A stretch of 64,000 nucleotides of DNA from Kiloniella spongiae (GCF_001026905.1 NZ_LAQL01000003.1:456603-520602), one strand, 5' to 3'. Shown: positions 1 through 9,003, numbered from the stretch's first letter. Notes: generated by a model not told the origin, from the sequence alone. A program made the numbers and translations.

Positions 1-679
1 TTAATTCAGATATAGAACGTTCTGCACTCGCATCTGTATTATCGACGAGATAACGGGTTGCATAAAGCCGAGCTAACAATAAGTGTCTTAACGTTACACC
101 AGCCATATGACTGGCAGAAGCATCGCCGTCCTCATAAGCACTTTCCATGATACGTGTCAGGCTTTTTTCCGAAAGAGGTCCAATGGTGTTCATTTTCTCA
201 ACATGTTCATTCCGATCGTTCACGTATTCTCTTACTTGTTGAAATGAACTTTGATAGGTAAGCATGTCTTCTTCGGCTTGTTTCATCAGCTTTACAGCTT
301 CTGGGCGAGTGAATAGATCACTAGAACTTTCGATTAAATCTACTGTTGTCTGAATACGTTCTGAAACCTTCTCAGCAGATGAATCTTTGTTCGTTTTAAT
401 ATAATCTTTCGCAAAAAGTCTTGCGGTTAAGAGGTTGGCTTGAATACGCCCCATCTGATTGGTTTGCAGGGCATATGAACGATATTCAGAAAAGTTTTTT
501 TCGGCTTGAGACGTGCCATAGTAAGAAATAAAACCAACAACCGCGAGAAGGAAGAGGGTGAGAGCCGAACCCAGCCCTATCTTCCTTCCGACTTTCATGT
601 TTGTGAAAAAATTACCGGGCGAAGAACTGAGGGGTAATGAGACTTTTGTCTCTTGATTTTTGATAGTATCGCTGGTCAT
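1..679 (-). CDS. Methyl-accepting chemotaxis protein, N-terminal part (cut by window edge)
   Basis: The reading frame opens at the ATG at 677-679 and runs off the left edge with no stop, giving the first 226 residues. After a short polar N-terminus (about 35 residues) there is one membrane segment (about 40-60, GSALTLFLLAVVGFISYY), then a long, almost purely helical periplasmic region rich in charged residues. That layout is typical of the sensor part of chemoreceptors, probably with an HBM-type helical bundle that binds small ligands. HAMP and signalling domains would lie beyond the window. The family call rests on architecture and sequence feel; a histidine kinase with the same sensor type is the main alternative. 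Confidence 0.7.
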   Translation of the reverse strand, partial: MTSDTIKNQETKVSLPLSSSPGNFFTNMKVGRKIGLGSALTLFLLAVVGFISYYGTSQAEKNFSEYRSYALQTNQMGRIQANLLTARLFAKDYIKTNKDSSAEKVSERIQTTVDLIESSSDLFTRPEAVKLMKQAEEDMLTYQSSFQQVREYVNDRNEHVEKMNTIGPLSEKSLTRIMESAYEDGDASASHMAGVTLRHLLLARLYATRYLVDNTDASAERSISEL

Positions 680-715
680 TTATCAAACCTTATCTTATTT
701 TTACATTTGATTTAC

Positions 716-731
716 GCATACTATTGTATGC
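716..731. promoter_or_regulatory. Inverted repeat upstream of the chemoreceptor gene
   Basis: Perfect 6-bp arms, GCATAC and GTATGC, are separated by TATT. The site sits 37 bases upstream of the chemoreceptor start, where an operator or promoter element would be expected. The rest of the AT-rich gap 680-936 shows no gene. Function is inferred from position only. Confidence 0.35.
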
Positions 732-936
732 AACAATGTTAATATAAGTTTAATTTTTGACAAATTTGGTGCGTTTAGTATCACTTTGGCAGAAAAGTAT
801 GCTCACGTTTGCCTTTTTGTATAAGGTAAAGATAAATTTTTGGTTTAATTTTATATTTGTTTTCAATTTATGCGTGTTTATGGGTGTCTAATTTCACCAT
901 CTACATTGAAGCGGATTTTATACTGGGAAATAAATT

Positions 937-1257
937 TTATGTTGGTGAAAAGACTTTTAACCCAACAATGCCTGATACGATAAGAAGCAAACATATAATG
1001 CGCATAATATCGTGGCTCTCACCAAAGAGCACCATTCCTAAAATGGCAACCCCAACCGTTCCTATACCTGTCCAGACGGCGTAAGCTGTCCCCACGGGGA
1101 TGCTTTTCATTGCAGCAGATAACAGCCAGAAACTTAGCGCCATTGCAGCAATGGTCAAAAGTGAGGGAACAAGTTTGGACCAGCCATCAGCGTATTTGAG
1201 GCCGATGGCCCATCCACATTCGAAAATACCCGCCAGAACCAGATACACCCAGGGCAT
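937..1257 (-). CDS. gdx: SMR-family small multidrug/guanidinium exporter (Gdx/SugE type)
   Basis: The protein is 106 residues with four membrane helices, the standard size of small multidrug resistance proteins. It carries the essential membrane Glu at position 13 (GIFECGWAIGLKY) and the GTAYAVWTGIGTVG block that marks the SugE/Gdx subgroup. That subgroup exports guanidinium and some quaternary ammonium compounds in exchange for protons as an antiparallel dimer in the inner membrane. It lies downstream of a LysE and an EamA exporter on the same strand, 119 bases after the LysE stop. Its ribosome site is inside a hairpin (1263-1309), which suggests translational control. The subgroup call is good; the actual substrate is inferred from the family. 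Confidence 0.85.
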   Translation of the reverse strand: MPWVYLVLAGIFECGWAIGLKYADGWSKLVPSLLTIAAMALSFWLLSAAMKSIPVGTAYAVWTGIGTVGVAILGMVLFGESHDIMRIICLLLIVSGIVGLKVFSPT

Positions 1258-1262
1258 TATTG

Positions 1263-1309
1263 ATCACTCCATAAGAAATAAAGGATCATTTCTCTTCTCA
1301 TGGAGTGAT
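1263..1309 (-). promoter_or_regulatory. Leader hairpin enclosing the gdx ribosome site
   Basis: On the minus strand, perfect 10-bp arms (ATCACTCCAT and ATGGAGTGAT) enclose a 27-base loop that itself contains a small AGAAAT/ATTTCT stem. The 3' arm holds the GGAG that lies 9 bases before the gdx ATG, so the folded form would hide the ribosome site. Guanidine riboswitches control many gdx genes, but the ACGR tetraloops of the guanidine-II class are not seen here. It could be a new RNA switch, a thermosensor or a DNA operator. Confidence 0.45.
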
Positions 1310-1376
1310 TGTTGTTTCAAGTCGTTATATATGTTTTTCAGATGAAGTTTGCCTAATAACTTTATCTTCTGGAGTT

Positions 1377-2021
1377 CTATCGCAGAGTCAGTAGCTTGAA
1401 GCTGGCAAAACCAAAAATCAAGGCGGCTGTGCCTTCAATCCAGCGTCTGAATGATTTATATAGCGAGATCATCTTTTGAGTAGAAAAAGCCAGCGCATAG
1501 CCACCAAACACAAGAACACCTAACAGAATACACCCGCCAACAATGATAAAAGATACACTGGCAGGTGCATCCGGTTTGATGCCAATGGCAATAATGGATA
1601 TCCAGGCAAAAATGGATTTGGGGTTTGTCAGGTGAATGCAGAGACCAAGCAGGAAGTATTGGAGGTGACTGCGATTGTTACCTGTTTTCATAGCCTTTGG
1701 TGCCTGGGATCCGAATGCGGACTTGAGCGATTTATAAGCAAGCCATAACAAATACAAGCCACCAACAATGCGCAGCGCTGTCATCAACCATGCATAAGAA
1801 GACAGAAGGCTGGAAAGGCCGACTGCTGTTAATATTCCCCATGTCAAAGACCCGATGATTACACCAGAAGCCAAAAGCAGACCAGGTTTACGGCCTTCAC
1901 TCATGGACGTTGACATAATAGCAAGATTAGCAGGCCCGGGGCTGATCGTAGCGACGAGGTAAGCGATGTAGGAAACCGTAATAGTCGAGAGGTGGGGGAG
2001 GATATCTTGAAAAGCAGACAT
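1377..2021 (-). CDS. LysE/RhtB-family amino-acid exporter
   Basis: A 214-residue membrane protein with about six helices. The N-terminal SPGPANLAIMSTSMSEGRK stretch is the LysE family signature (PGP near the start of helix 1, then a small-residue, glycine-rich loop). Members export amino acids such as lysine, threonine or homoserine from the cytoplasm. The start codon is 8 bases downstream of the stop of an EamA exporter, so the two are probably co-transcribed and may serve one efflux response controlled by the divergent MocR-type regulator. The substrate cannot be read from the sequence. Confidence 0.85.
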   Translation of the reverse strand: MSAFQDILPHLSTITVSYIAYLVATISPGPANLAIMSTSMSEGRKPGLLLASGVIIGSLTWGILTAVGLSSLLSSYAWLMTALRIVGGLYLLWLAYKSLKSAFGSQAPKAMKTGNNRSHLQYFLLGLCIHLTNPKSIFAWISIIAIGIKPDAPASVSFIIVGGCILLGVLVFGGYALAFSTQKMISLYKSFRRWIEGTAALIFGFASFKLLTLR

Positions 2022-2029
2022 TTGGGATC

Positions 2030-2980
2030 CTACTTTGTTGTATTGATATTTGCCAGATTGGACGCTGTCGGATCAGTCGATACCTGATTATTAGATATCT
2101 GGCTTGCCAGAGTATTACCCTGCCCAAAACGTTTCGCCCCGGCGACGCAGAGAACAACAGCAAAAGTTACGGTCATCATGGTTGCATTCACTGCTTCGTT
2201 TAAAAGAAGGGTAGCGAGTATCAGGCTGAAAAAGGGCTGAAGCAGTTGCAGTTGACCGACAGAGGCGATACCGCCTTCGGCCAAACCCCGGTACCAGAAG
2301 ATAAAGCCGATCAGCATGCTAAAGAGAGAAACATAAGCCAAACCTATCCAGGATGGTGTTGTTACATCTGCAAAATTGTCAGGCATTGTATAGAAAGTAA
2401 TTGGAAGCATTAGCGGGAGCGAGAGGACAAGCGCCCAGGATATAACCTGCCACCCACCCAATCGACGAGATAGTTTTGCGCCTTCGGCATAGCCAAGTCC
2501 ACAGAGCACAATTGCGGCAAACATCAACAGATCCCAGAGACTGAATGATCCTGCGCTTTCAATAAGAGCGTATCCAGCGACCAAGGCCGATCCCAATAAT
2601 GAAAATAACCAGAATACTGCCTGCGGTTTTTCATTTCCCCGAAGAACACCAAAAATTGCTGTGGCAAGGGGGAGCAAGCCAATAAAAACTGTCGAGTGCG
2701 CGGCTGTAACATGTTCCAGAGCATAGGCGGTGAGAAGTGGAAAACCAATAACAACACCAAGAGCCACGATTAAGAGGGAAAGCAGGTCTTTTGTCTGTGG
2801 GCGTTTTTCTTTGAATAGAAAGAGAAGCGTGAGGCCGAGTAACCCGGCAATGCACCCCCGGGCCAATGTCAGAAAGACAGGATCGAAAGAACCAACTGCG
2901 GCACGTGTTGCAGGCAGGGAAGCGCTGAAAATTGTCATGCCGATAAAGCCGTATATCCAGCCTTTGTTTATGTTCTTCAT
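2030..2980 (-). CDS. EamA/DMT-family transporter
   Basis: A 316-residue protein with ten predicted membrane helices in two repeated halves, the usual drug/metabolite transporter layout (residues about 5-285), followed by a polar tail of about 30 residues. The family exports amino acids, nucleosides or other metabolites. The gene is divergent from a MocR-type regulator; the 178-base gap holds four regulator half-sites. MocR-EamA pairs are a frequent arrangement in proteobacteria, so the regulator very likely controls this gene and the LysE exporter behind it. Confidence 0.85.
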   Translation of the reverse strand: MKNINKGWIYGFIGMTIFSASLPATRAAVGSFDPVFLTLARGCIAGLLGLTLLFLFKEKRPQTKDLLSLLIVALGVVIGFPLLTAYALEHVTAAHSTVFIGLLPLATAIFGVLRGNEKPQAVFWLFSLLGSALVAGYALIESAGSFSLWDLLMFAAIVLCGLGYAEGAKLSRRLGGWQVISWALVLSLPLMLPITFYTMPDNFADVTTPSWIGLAYVSLFSMLIGFIFWYRGLAEGGIASVGQLQLLQPFFSLILATLLLNEAVNATMMTVTFAVVLCVAGAKRFGQGNTLASQISNNQVSTDPTASNLANINTTK

Positions 2981-3092
2981 AATTCTAACTTTCTGTCATT
3001 TATTGGCCCGTACGGAATTCCGGGCCGAAATGGAATTGAAGGTGATAAAGGTGTTACCCGGTCTCAATACTTATGTAGGTTGCTAAAGAAAA

Positions 3093-3153
3093 CTGTACCA
3101 GATACGGTTAGGTACAGTTTAATTAAACTGTACTGGTTACAGAATAGGTACAG
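3093..3153. promoter_or_regulatory. Four half-site operator between EamA exporter and MocR regulator
   Basis: CTGTAC at 3093-3098, GTACAG at 3112-3117, CTGTAC at 3128-3133 and GTACAG at 3148-3153 alternate in orientation. The two middle sites form a perfect 22-bp palindrome (3112-3133) centred on TTTAATTAAA. The last site ends 5 bases before the regulator ATG, so binding there should also repress the regulator. The MocR protein next door is the obvious ligand. Confidence 0.7.
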
Positions 3154-3158
3154 ATACG

Positions 3159-4541
3159 ATGTTGGCAGAAGAAACGACCCTGGTTGAACAGACAATGGAG
3201 GCGATCAGGCAACGGATCGCGGGACGTACGCTTGCGCCCGGATCCAGGTTACCCTCTATCCGGCGTTTTGCTGAAGATATGCAGGTTTCCAAATCGACCG
3301 TTGTTGAAGCCTATGATCGATTGTCAGCCGAGGGGACGATTATATCGCGTCCGGGATCCGGGTTTTATGTGGCGGGACAGTTGGCACCTTTGTCACTGGC
3401 GGAAATCGGTCCAAAACTCGACCGTGAAGTTGATCCCTTGTGGGTATCGCGTCAGTCACTTGAGGCCGGAGGAGATTTTTTGAAACCGGGCTGTGGCTGG
3501 ATGCCACCGTCGTGGATGCCAGAGGTGGCTATTCGCAAGGCGCTGAGATCTTTGTCACGGGCAAATGATGCAATCTTGACTGAATATGGGTCGCCGTTGG
3601 GGTTGTCAGAACTACGGCACTTTCTGGCCAGACGGGCAGGGGGGTATGGTATCGACGCCAGCCCGGATCAAATAATCCTCACGGGATCTGGTACTCAGGC
3701 AATTGACCAACTGTGTCGCTTTTTGTTGGAACCGGGGCATTGCGTCATTGTTGATGATCCCTGTTATTTTAACTTTCATGCGCTTTTAAGAGCGCACCGT
3801 GTCAACGTTATCTCTGTTCCCTTTACCCCGAACGGACCTGATGTTGCGGCGTTCGAGCAAGCGTTGATTGCGCACAAACCAAAGCTTTATATTACCAACT
3901 CTGGTCTGCATAACCCCACCGGGGCAACATTGTCACCTGTTGTTGCTCACCGGGTTCTAAAGCTTGCTGAACAACACAATCTAACAATTATCGAAGATGA
4001 TATCTTTGCGGATCTGGAGCATGAACACGCCCCGCGTTATGCAGCTTTTGACGGGTTAGAGCGAGTTGTTCATATCGGTAGTTTCTCTAAAACGCTCTCG
4101 GCTTCTGTACGTTGTGGTTATATTATTGCCCGACCAGATTGGATAGATGGTTTGGTTGATCTGCGCATCGCCACGTCGTTTGGGGCAGGACATTTTTCTG
4201 CCGAGCTTGTGCTGTCGGTTCTAAAAGACGGCAGCTATCGCAAACATCTTGACGCGCTTAAAACAAAGTTAGCCGATACAATGGGCACGACAGCTGCACG
4301 TTTGACAAAACTTGGTATCAAACCCTGGATTGAACCGCGTGGGGGCATGTTTCTCTGGTGTGAACTACCCAAAGGGGTGAATGCTGCTGACCTGGCCCAA
4401 CGTGCTTTGGCCCGTGATATCATTCTGGCCCCTGGCAGCGTTTTTAGTATAACACAGTCCGCGGATAATTATGTCCGTTTTAATGCGGCTCAATCACAGA
4501 ACCCCAAAATTTTTGAAGTACTTGAAGATTTACTTGGATGA
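3159..4541 (+). CDS. MocR/PdxR-type transcriptional regulator with aminotransferase domain
   Basis: A 460-residue fusion of an N-terminal GntR winged helix (about 10-75, with SRLPSIRRFAEDMQVSKSTV and the PGSGFYV end) and a fold-type I aminotransferase domain (about 105-455). The PLP lysine is K311 in HIGSFSKTLSASVRCGY; the HNPTGATLS and TIIEDDIFADLE segments hold other cofactor contacts. Such proteins sense amino acids, GABA, taurine or PLP and activate or repress a neighbouring gene. Here the neighbours are exporters rather than catabolic genes, so an efflux switch responding to an amine or amino acid is likely. Start chosen at the first ATG; the ribosome site is weak. Confidence 0.9.
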   Translation: MLAEETTLVEQTMEAIRQRIAGRTLAPGSRLPSIRRFAEDMQVSKSTVVEAYDRLSAEGTIISRPGSGFYVAGQLAPLSLAEIGPKLDREVDPLWVSRQSLEAGGDFLKPGCGWMPPSWMPEVAIRKALRSLSRANDAILTEYGSPLGLSELRHFLARRAGGYGIDASPDQIILTGSGTQAIDQLCRFLLEPGHCVIVDDPCYFNFHALLRAHRVNVISVPFTPNGPDVAAFEQALIAHKPKLYITNSGLHNPTGATLSPVVAHRVLKLAEQHNLTIIEDDIFADLEHEHAPRYAAFDGLERVVHIGSFSKTLSASVRCGYIIARPDWIDGLVDLRIATSFGAGHFSAELVLSVLKDGSYRKHLDALKTKLADTMGTTAARLTKLGIKPWIEPRGGMFLWCELPKGVNAADLAQRALARDIILAPGSVFSITQSADNYVRFNAAQSQNPKIFEVLEDLLG

Positions 4542-4603
4542 ATCTCTCGAGATAAAACCATTGAGATAAATAATGAGCTTTCAACTAAATGGTTTTCCTC
4601 CTG

Positions 4604-5089
4604 CTAGATAGCTTTTTCCATGTTGATATCGGTGGTTTTATAGCCAAGCGAGGCATAGAGCGCGTGCGCGGTTTTGTTAAAGGCAAAAACATGTAGGCCA
4701 ATTTTGTTAATGCCGAGTTTTTTCACTTCTTCTTCCAGGGCGAGCATGGTGGCTTTACCTAAGCCTTTGCCACGTTCAGCCAAATTAATTTCAATGTCAT
4801 AGATAAATGCAGTCTTTTTTCCGTAATGCTCTTTTACCGCAAACCAAAGAGTTCCAACGGGTTGTTCCGACGAATTCATAATTGTGAAAATGTAATTGTC
4901 CGGCGTGTTTAATCCCTTTGGTAAGCCTGTTGTGTATGACTCTTCTGATAGCTTCAAAGCATTTTCAGGGCTGTAGCCTGATTGTGCTTTGTCTGCGGCG
5001 TAGGTTTTAATACCGTGGTCGCGCCAGATCGGGTAATCAGATTCTGCCATGGGTACGAGAATGGCTGTGCGGCCAGTTTGAATGCTCAC
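4604..5089 (-). CDS. GNAT-family N-acetyltransferase
   Basis: A 161-residue single-domain protein. The acetyl-CoA binding motif A is visible as IEINLAERGKGLGKATMLAL (about residues 100-119), followed by GINKIGLHVFAFNKTAHALYASLGYKTT, the conserved motif B with its Asn and Tyr. The enzyme would move an acetyl group to an amine on a small molecule, peptide or protein in the cytoplasm. It stands alone between convergent and unrelated neighbours, so the substrate cannot be inferred. Confidence 0.85.
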   Translation of the reverse strand: MSIQTGRTAILVPMAESDYPIWRDHGIKTYAADKAQSGYSPENALKLSEESYTTGLPKGLNTPDNYIFTIMNSSEQPVGTLWFAVKEHYGKKTAFIYDIEINLAERGKGLGKATMLALEEEVKKLGINKIGLHVFAFNKTAHALYASLGYKTTDINMEKAI

Positions 5090-5185
5090 GTCTTAAATTC
5101 CTTTGTCAATAAGGGTGCCCTTAAATGTATTGTTTTTAGATGGTCTATTAATGATAGGTTGTGTTTTAATATGGAGAGAAAACAT

Positions 5186-5223
5186 TAAAATGAAAAGGAG
5201 CCACAATAAAAATTGTAGCTCCT
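5186..5223 (-). terminator. Intrinsic terminator of the DEAD-box helicase gene
   Basis: Read on the minus strand, GGAGC-T-ACAAT pairs with ATTGT-G-GCTCC around a TTTT loop, then TTTTCATTTT follows. It lies 45 bases past the helicase stop. A second short hairpin (5251-5274, GGACTGA/TCAGTCC) overlaps the stop codon itself. Confidence 0.7.
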
Positions 5224-5267
5224 GTATTATTTAAGCAGATAAAGGTGGGGGGACTGACTTTAGATAA

Positions 5268-7820
5268 TCAGTCCTTTTTAGGTGCTTTTTTCCGTTTTAG
5301 TGTGGATGCACCTGCTTTATCGCTTGTTGGTTTTCCTGATTTACCCTTGAAGGGCTTTGCACTTGACTTTGGACCTTTGGCGTTATCGCGGAAAGGTTTT
5401 TTGCCAAATGGCTTTTTGTCACTCTTGCCACGTTTGGTGCTATCACCTTCGCTACGCTTGCTATCAGAGCTGTCGTCAAACCAAGGTTTTTTCCCGCTAT
5501 CATCCTGAGGGCCTTGGAACTTGCCATCGGTGCCAAATTTGCCTTTGAACTTGGTTTTAGCTTTGGGATTGTGATCTTTCTTTGCGTAATCCCGTTCACC
5601 AGCCTTACGGTCACCAAATTTCTTTTTGCCGTAAGGTTTATCCCCAAATTTCTGGTCTTCGGGTTTTCTGTCGCCAGATTTATCATCACGATCTTTGAAA
5701 TCGTTACCTTCGGCTGCACGGCGGCTGTATTCTTTACTGCGGTCGCTTCGGTTGAAATTATCCCGAAACGGCTTTTGTTTATGCTTTTTACTTTCGCCTC
5801 TTTTGCTTTCTCTGGGCTGGCGGTGGTATCCTGGGCCGTCTTTATCGTCGAGGGTATCTTCAGGCAGATCCGGAACGCCTTCCAGGCGTTTGACGGTAAT
5901 GGTTTTTTCAATCCGGTTGCTGCCACCAATGGTCTCAAAGAATTTTTCGGCACCTTTCGGTGTAAGTTCTACATGGGTTTCAGCCATGTGAATACGGATG
6001 GCACCAATTTCCTTTTTGGTGATACAGCCCGCGCGACAAACCATAGGTAATAGCCATTTGGGATCGGCAGTGTGCTTGCGCCCGACAGTCATGGAAATCC
6101 AGACGCCATCTTCGAAATCTACCCGTTCTTTACGAGATCCGGGGGCGTTGTTGCGTCTGCCACCGTTACCGTATTCGTAATCTTCATCACGATCACGTCC
6201 GCGATCTCTGTCACGATCTCTGCCGCCCCGATCTCTTTCTCGTGATGGCCTTTCCGGACGGTCAATTAATTCTTCAGGTGCAGGGCGTCCGGCACTTTGT
6301 GTTCGGATCAGGGCCGCCGCAATCTGTTCAGCACCATGTTTTTCAATAAGCTCTTTGATGAAAGCCTGTTCTTCTTCTTTAACAGGTTCGGTCAGGGTCG
6401 GATTGGCAAGGAAGCGTTCGCGATCCCGCTGCAAAATCTCTTCAACAGATGGTGGCTTGGCCCAAGTTGCTTGGACCTTGGCACTTTCCAACAGACGTTC
6501 TGTTCGCTTGCGCCAGTTAAAAGGTACAATAAGAGCAGAAACCCCCTTGCGTCCCGCACGACCCGTTCTGCCGGATCTGTGTAACAGCGGTTCACGGCTT
6601 TTGGGAATGTCGGCATGAACTACAAGTTCCAGATCGGGTAAGTCGATACCGCGCGCGGCAACATCTGTGGCAATACAGACTTGCGCCCGGCCATCACGCA
6701 GCGCCTGTATAGCATGGCTACGAAGGTTCTGGCTCAACTCGCCGGACAGGGCAACCACTGAAAAGCCGCGATTGGAAAAACGACTGGTCATGTGGTTTAC
6801 CGTTGCACGGGTCGCACAGAAAACAATCGCATTTTTCGGCTCATAATAACGAACCAGATTAATGATCGCATTTTCCTTGTCGTTAGGGGCAACGGTCAGG
6901 GCGCGATATTCGATATCGCTGTGCTGTTTTTCTTCGGCTTTGGTGCTGATGCGCACTGCATTTCGCTGATAACGCTTGGCGAGCATGGCGATAGAGCGTG
7001 GGACAGTGGCAGAGAACATCAGAGTACGACGTTCTTTCGGTGTGGTATCCAGCATGTATTCCAGATCATCCCGGAAACCAAGATCAAGCATTTCATCGGC
7101 TTCATCGAGAACCACAGCTCGCAGCGCACTGATGTTCAGGGAGCCGCGTTCAATATGGTCGCGAAGACGTCCGGGTGTGCCAACAACAATATGGGCACCG
7201 CGTTCCAGCGCACGCCGTTCATTGCGCATATCCATACCGCCAACACAGGTTGCTGTTCGGGCACCTGTATCGCCATAGAGCCACTCAAGCTCGCGCATTA
7301 CCTGCAATGCAAGTTCGCGGGTCGGAGTAATGATAAGAGCAAAGGGGGCATCGGCGCGTTTGAAATGGTCTTGCCCTTCCAACAACGTTGGAGCCAGCGC
7401 AATACCGAAAGCAACAGTTTTACCGGAACCAGTTTGCGCAGAAACCAAGGCATCCGCATCCGCCAGCTCTGGATCTAGAACGGCTTTTTGAACAGGTGTT
7501 AGTTTGGCATAGCCTTTTTTTGCGAGCGCTTTTGCGAGTGGTGCTGCAACACCTTCAAAAGGATCTGCCTGTTCGGGGGCTTCGTCAGTAGTACCAGTGT
7601 CAGTATTTGTTTCTGTCTTTGAACTGGTTTCAGTCTCAGTGACATCACCGTTATTATCGGCATTCGTATCCGTATTCGGGGTTTCGGACTGCTGGTCCTG
7701 TGCTGTAACGTCAGGATCGTTTTCTTCGGAAATGGTTTCCGAGGAATTGGTTTCTACTGGATTATTTTCTTTTGGGGCTTCTTCTGGAGTGTCGTTGACG
7801 GGCTTATCCGAGTTGGACAT
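5268..7820 (-). CDS. DEAD-box ATP-dependent RNA helicase (DeaD/CsdA-like) with long charged tail
   Basis: An 850-residue cytoplasmic RNA helicase. An acidic N-terminal extension (1-90) precedes the core (about 90-455): Q motif region KLTPVQKAVL, motif I AQTGSGKT, PTRELALQV, GTPGRLRDH, DEAD, SAT, ARGIDLPDL and HRSGRTGRAG are all intact. A DbpA-type RNA-binding domain follows (about 550-625, VWISMTVGRKHTADPKWLLP). The last 200 residues are a low-complexity K/D/G/R tail probably used for RNA contact. Such enzymes unwind structured RNA during ribosome assembly and cold growth. The 375-base upstream gap could be a long 5' leader, common for cold-shock helicases. Many spurious frames cover this GC-biased gene on the other strand. 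Confidence 0.92.
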   Translation of the reverse strand: MSNSDKPVNDTPEEAPKENNPVETNSSETISEENDPDVTAQDQQSETPNTDTNADNNGDVTETETSSKTETNTDTGTTDEAPEQADPFEGVAAPLAKALAKKGYAKLTPVQKAVLDPELADADALVSAQTGSGKTVAFGIALAPTLLEGQDHFKRADAPFALIITPTRELALQVMRELEWLYGDTGARTATCVGGMDMRNERRALERGAHIVVGTPGRLRDHIERGSLNISALRAVVLDEADEMLDLGFRDDLEYMLDTTPKERRTLMFSATVPRSIAMLAKRYQRNAVRISTKAEEKQHSDIEYRALTVAPNDKENAIINLVRYYEPKNAIVFCATRATVNHMTSRFSNRGFSVVALSGELSQNLRSHAIQALRDGRAQVCIATDVAARGIDLPDLELVVHADIPKSREPLLHRSGRTGRAGRKGVSALIVPFNWRKRTERLLESAKVQATWAKPPSVEEILQRDRERFLANPTLTEPVKEEEQAFIKELIEKHGAEQIAAALIRTQSAGRPAPEELIDRPERPSRERDRGGRDRDRDRGRDRDEDYEYGNGGRRNNAPGSRKERVDFEDGVWISMTVGRKHTADPKWLLPMVCRAGCITKKEIGAIRIHMAETHVELTPKGAEKFFETIGGSNRIEKTITVKRLEGVPDLPEDTLDDKDGPGYHRQPRESKRGESKKHKQKPFRDNFNRSDRSKEYSRRAAEGNDFKDRDDKSGDRKPEDQKFGDKPYGKKKFGDRKAGERDYAKKDHNPKAKTKFKGKFGTDGKFQGPQDDSGKKPWFDDSSDSKRSEGDSTKRGKSDKKPFGKKPFRDNAKGPKSSAKPFKGKSGKPTSDKAGASTLKRKKAPKKD

Positions 7821-8196
7821 CTTTTATCTTTCTGATTAATAAGCCGTAATATCCCATATGGATATTCTGGGCAATTTTCTGGCTGCGCGGCAAGGGCCAT
7901 CAAAAGGATAGCTAACGAACAGGCGCGGCAGGTGTAACATGTATGGGAACCTCTATCTCTATCAGAAAGGTCCACCATAAATACTTAAAAGCTGGCGTCC
8001 TTGTACGTTGTGTAGCCGAGAAAGTAAAGCACACAGAGGTTAAGCAATTACCCTGGTCTTCTGGAGCAATGCGGATATTAATTTTCAGGGTGAATTGCTT
8101 GCGAAAATTGAGTACCTTTCTTGTAACAAAGCATAAAAATGCACCAAACAAATTATCTAAATACAGAATAACCATATCAAAACAGGGATAAAGCAA
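7821..8196. other. 376-base gap, probable helicase leader/promoter region
   Basis: No convincing gene is seen on either strand; the open frames present lack family signatures and good ribosome sites. A perfect 7-bp inverted repeat (AATATCC, 5-base loop, GGATATT) sits at 7848-7866, some 28 bases upstream of the helicase start, and could form a stem in the leader RNA or bind a regulator. Confidence 0.4.
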
Positions 8197-8556
8197 GTGG
8201 AAGCAACGTGCCATTGCAAGTCAGTTCGCCTGAAGATCAAGGAAAAACCGGAATTTCTTTTGAGCTGTAACTGTTCGATCTGCCATCGTTACGGGGCGCT
8301 CTGGACCTATTCAACACCGGATCAAATCAAGGTTGAATATTCTAACGGAGAAACAAAAGCCTATAAACATAGCGATGAAACAATTGCCTTCCATCACTGT
8401 GAAAACTGCGGCTGTGTCACCCACTGGATTGGGACGGATAAATACCCAGAACCCCGAATGGCGGTAAATGCACGTTTGTTCGACCGTAGCGATATCGAAG
8501 GTATTAAAGTCCGCAAATTCGATGGTGCGGATACCTGGAGCTTTATTGGTGAGTAA
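8197..8556 (+). CDS. GFA-family zinc-binding protein
   Basis: A 119-residue protein with a GTG start. It has the cysteine pattern of the GFA/CENP-V fold: CHC near position 5, CNCSIC (about 29-34) and CENCGC (about 69-74), which bind two zinc ions. The founding member reacts with S-hydroxymethyl glutathione, but most relatives have no known substrate. A second GFA protein lies in the phage accessory island (38599-38991). Confidence 0.85.
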   Translation: MEATCHCKSVRLKIKEKPEFLLSCNCSICHRYGALWTYSTPDQIKVEYSNGETKAYKHSDETIAFHHCENCGCVTHWIGTDKYPEPRMAVNARLFDRSDIEGIKVRKFDGADTWSFIGE

Positions 8557-8574
8557 CTTCGTTACTTCGTATAG

Positions 8575-8997
8575 ATGACTAAAATTAAAATGTTGAAGTT
8601 TCGAGAGGGAGTGGTTGATTGGATCCAAAGCCTCAGGAAAAAATATCCCAGATGTAAAATTATAATTTCCTCTCGGTATAACCATGAACTGGAAATCATC
8701 GATGAGTATCTTGATATTGAATTCCAATTATCTCAGCCTAGTTACTGTCCCTGCTTGATGACACTTGTACAATTCGAAACGAAAGATCGGATGGGAACTG
8801 TAACAATTTGGGAAGATTATTTTTATATGGAGTATGAGGTTATTGATTTAGAGACTGACACCATGACTGCCGAACGGTTTGGTAAAGTTCCTGAGATTGA
8901 TAGAATTAAGTTTTATATGGAAATGGTTGTGAAGAAAGTTTTGGAACGTGGAAGATTAGAAATGGAAATATATCCAGTTGATGGTGAACATCATTAA
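8575..8997 (+). CDS. Hypothetical protein
   Basis: A 140-residue acidic/basic mixed protein with no membrane segment or signal peptide and no motif I recognise. The sequence is non-repetitive, ends normally and follows the GFA gene by 18 bases on the same strand, so it may share its transcript. Its start is uncertain because there is no clear ribosome site before the ATG at 8575; an ATG at 8590 is an alternative. An overlapping antisense frame (8311-8727) spans two genes and was not accepted. Confidence 0.6.
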   Translation: MTKIKMLKFREGVVDWIQSLRKKYPRCKIIISSRYNHELEIIDEYLDIEFQLSQPSYCPCLMTLVQFETKDRMGTVTIWEDYFYMEYEVIDLETDTMTAERFGKVPEIDRIKFYMEMVVKKVLERGRLEMEIYPVDGEHH

Positions 8998-9003
8998 AAG
9001 CGC

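Noticed and set aside
937..1345. Guanidine-II (mini-ykkC) riboswitch before gdx
   Set aside because: The two small hairpins with ACGR loops that define this class are not present; only a single large hairpin is seen.
5297..7591. Several long frames on the other strand and in other frames across the DEAD-box helicase gene
   Set aside because: They follow the periodic codon bias of the helicase, lack family signatures and start sites, and overlap a gene with all motifs intact.
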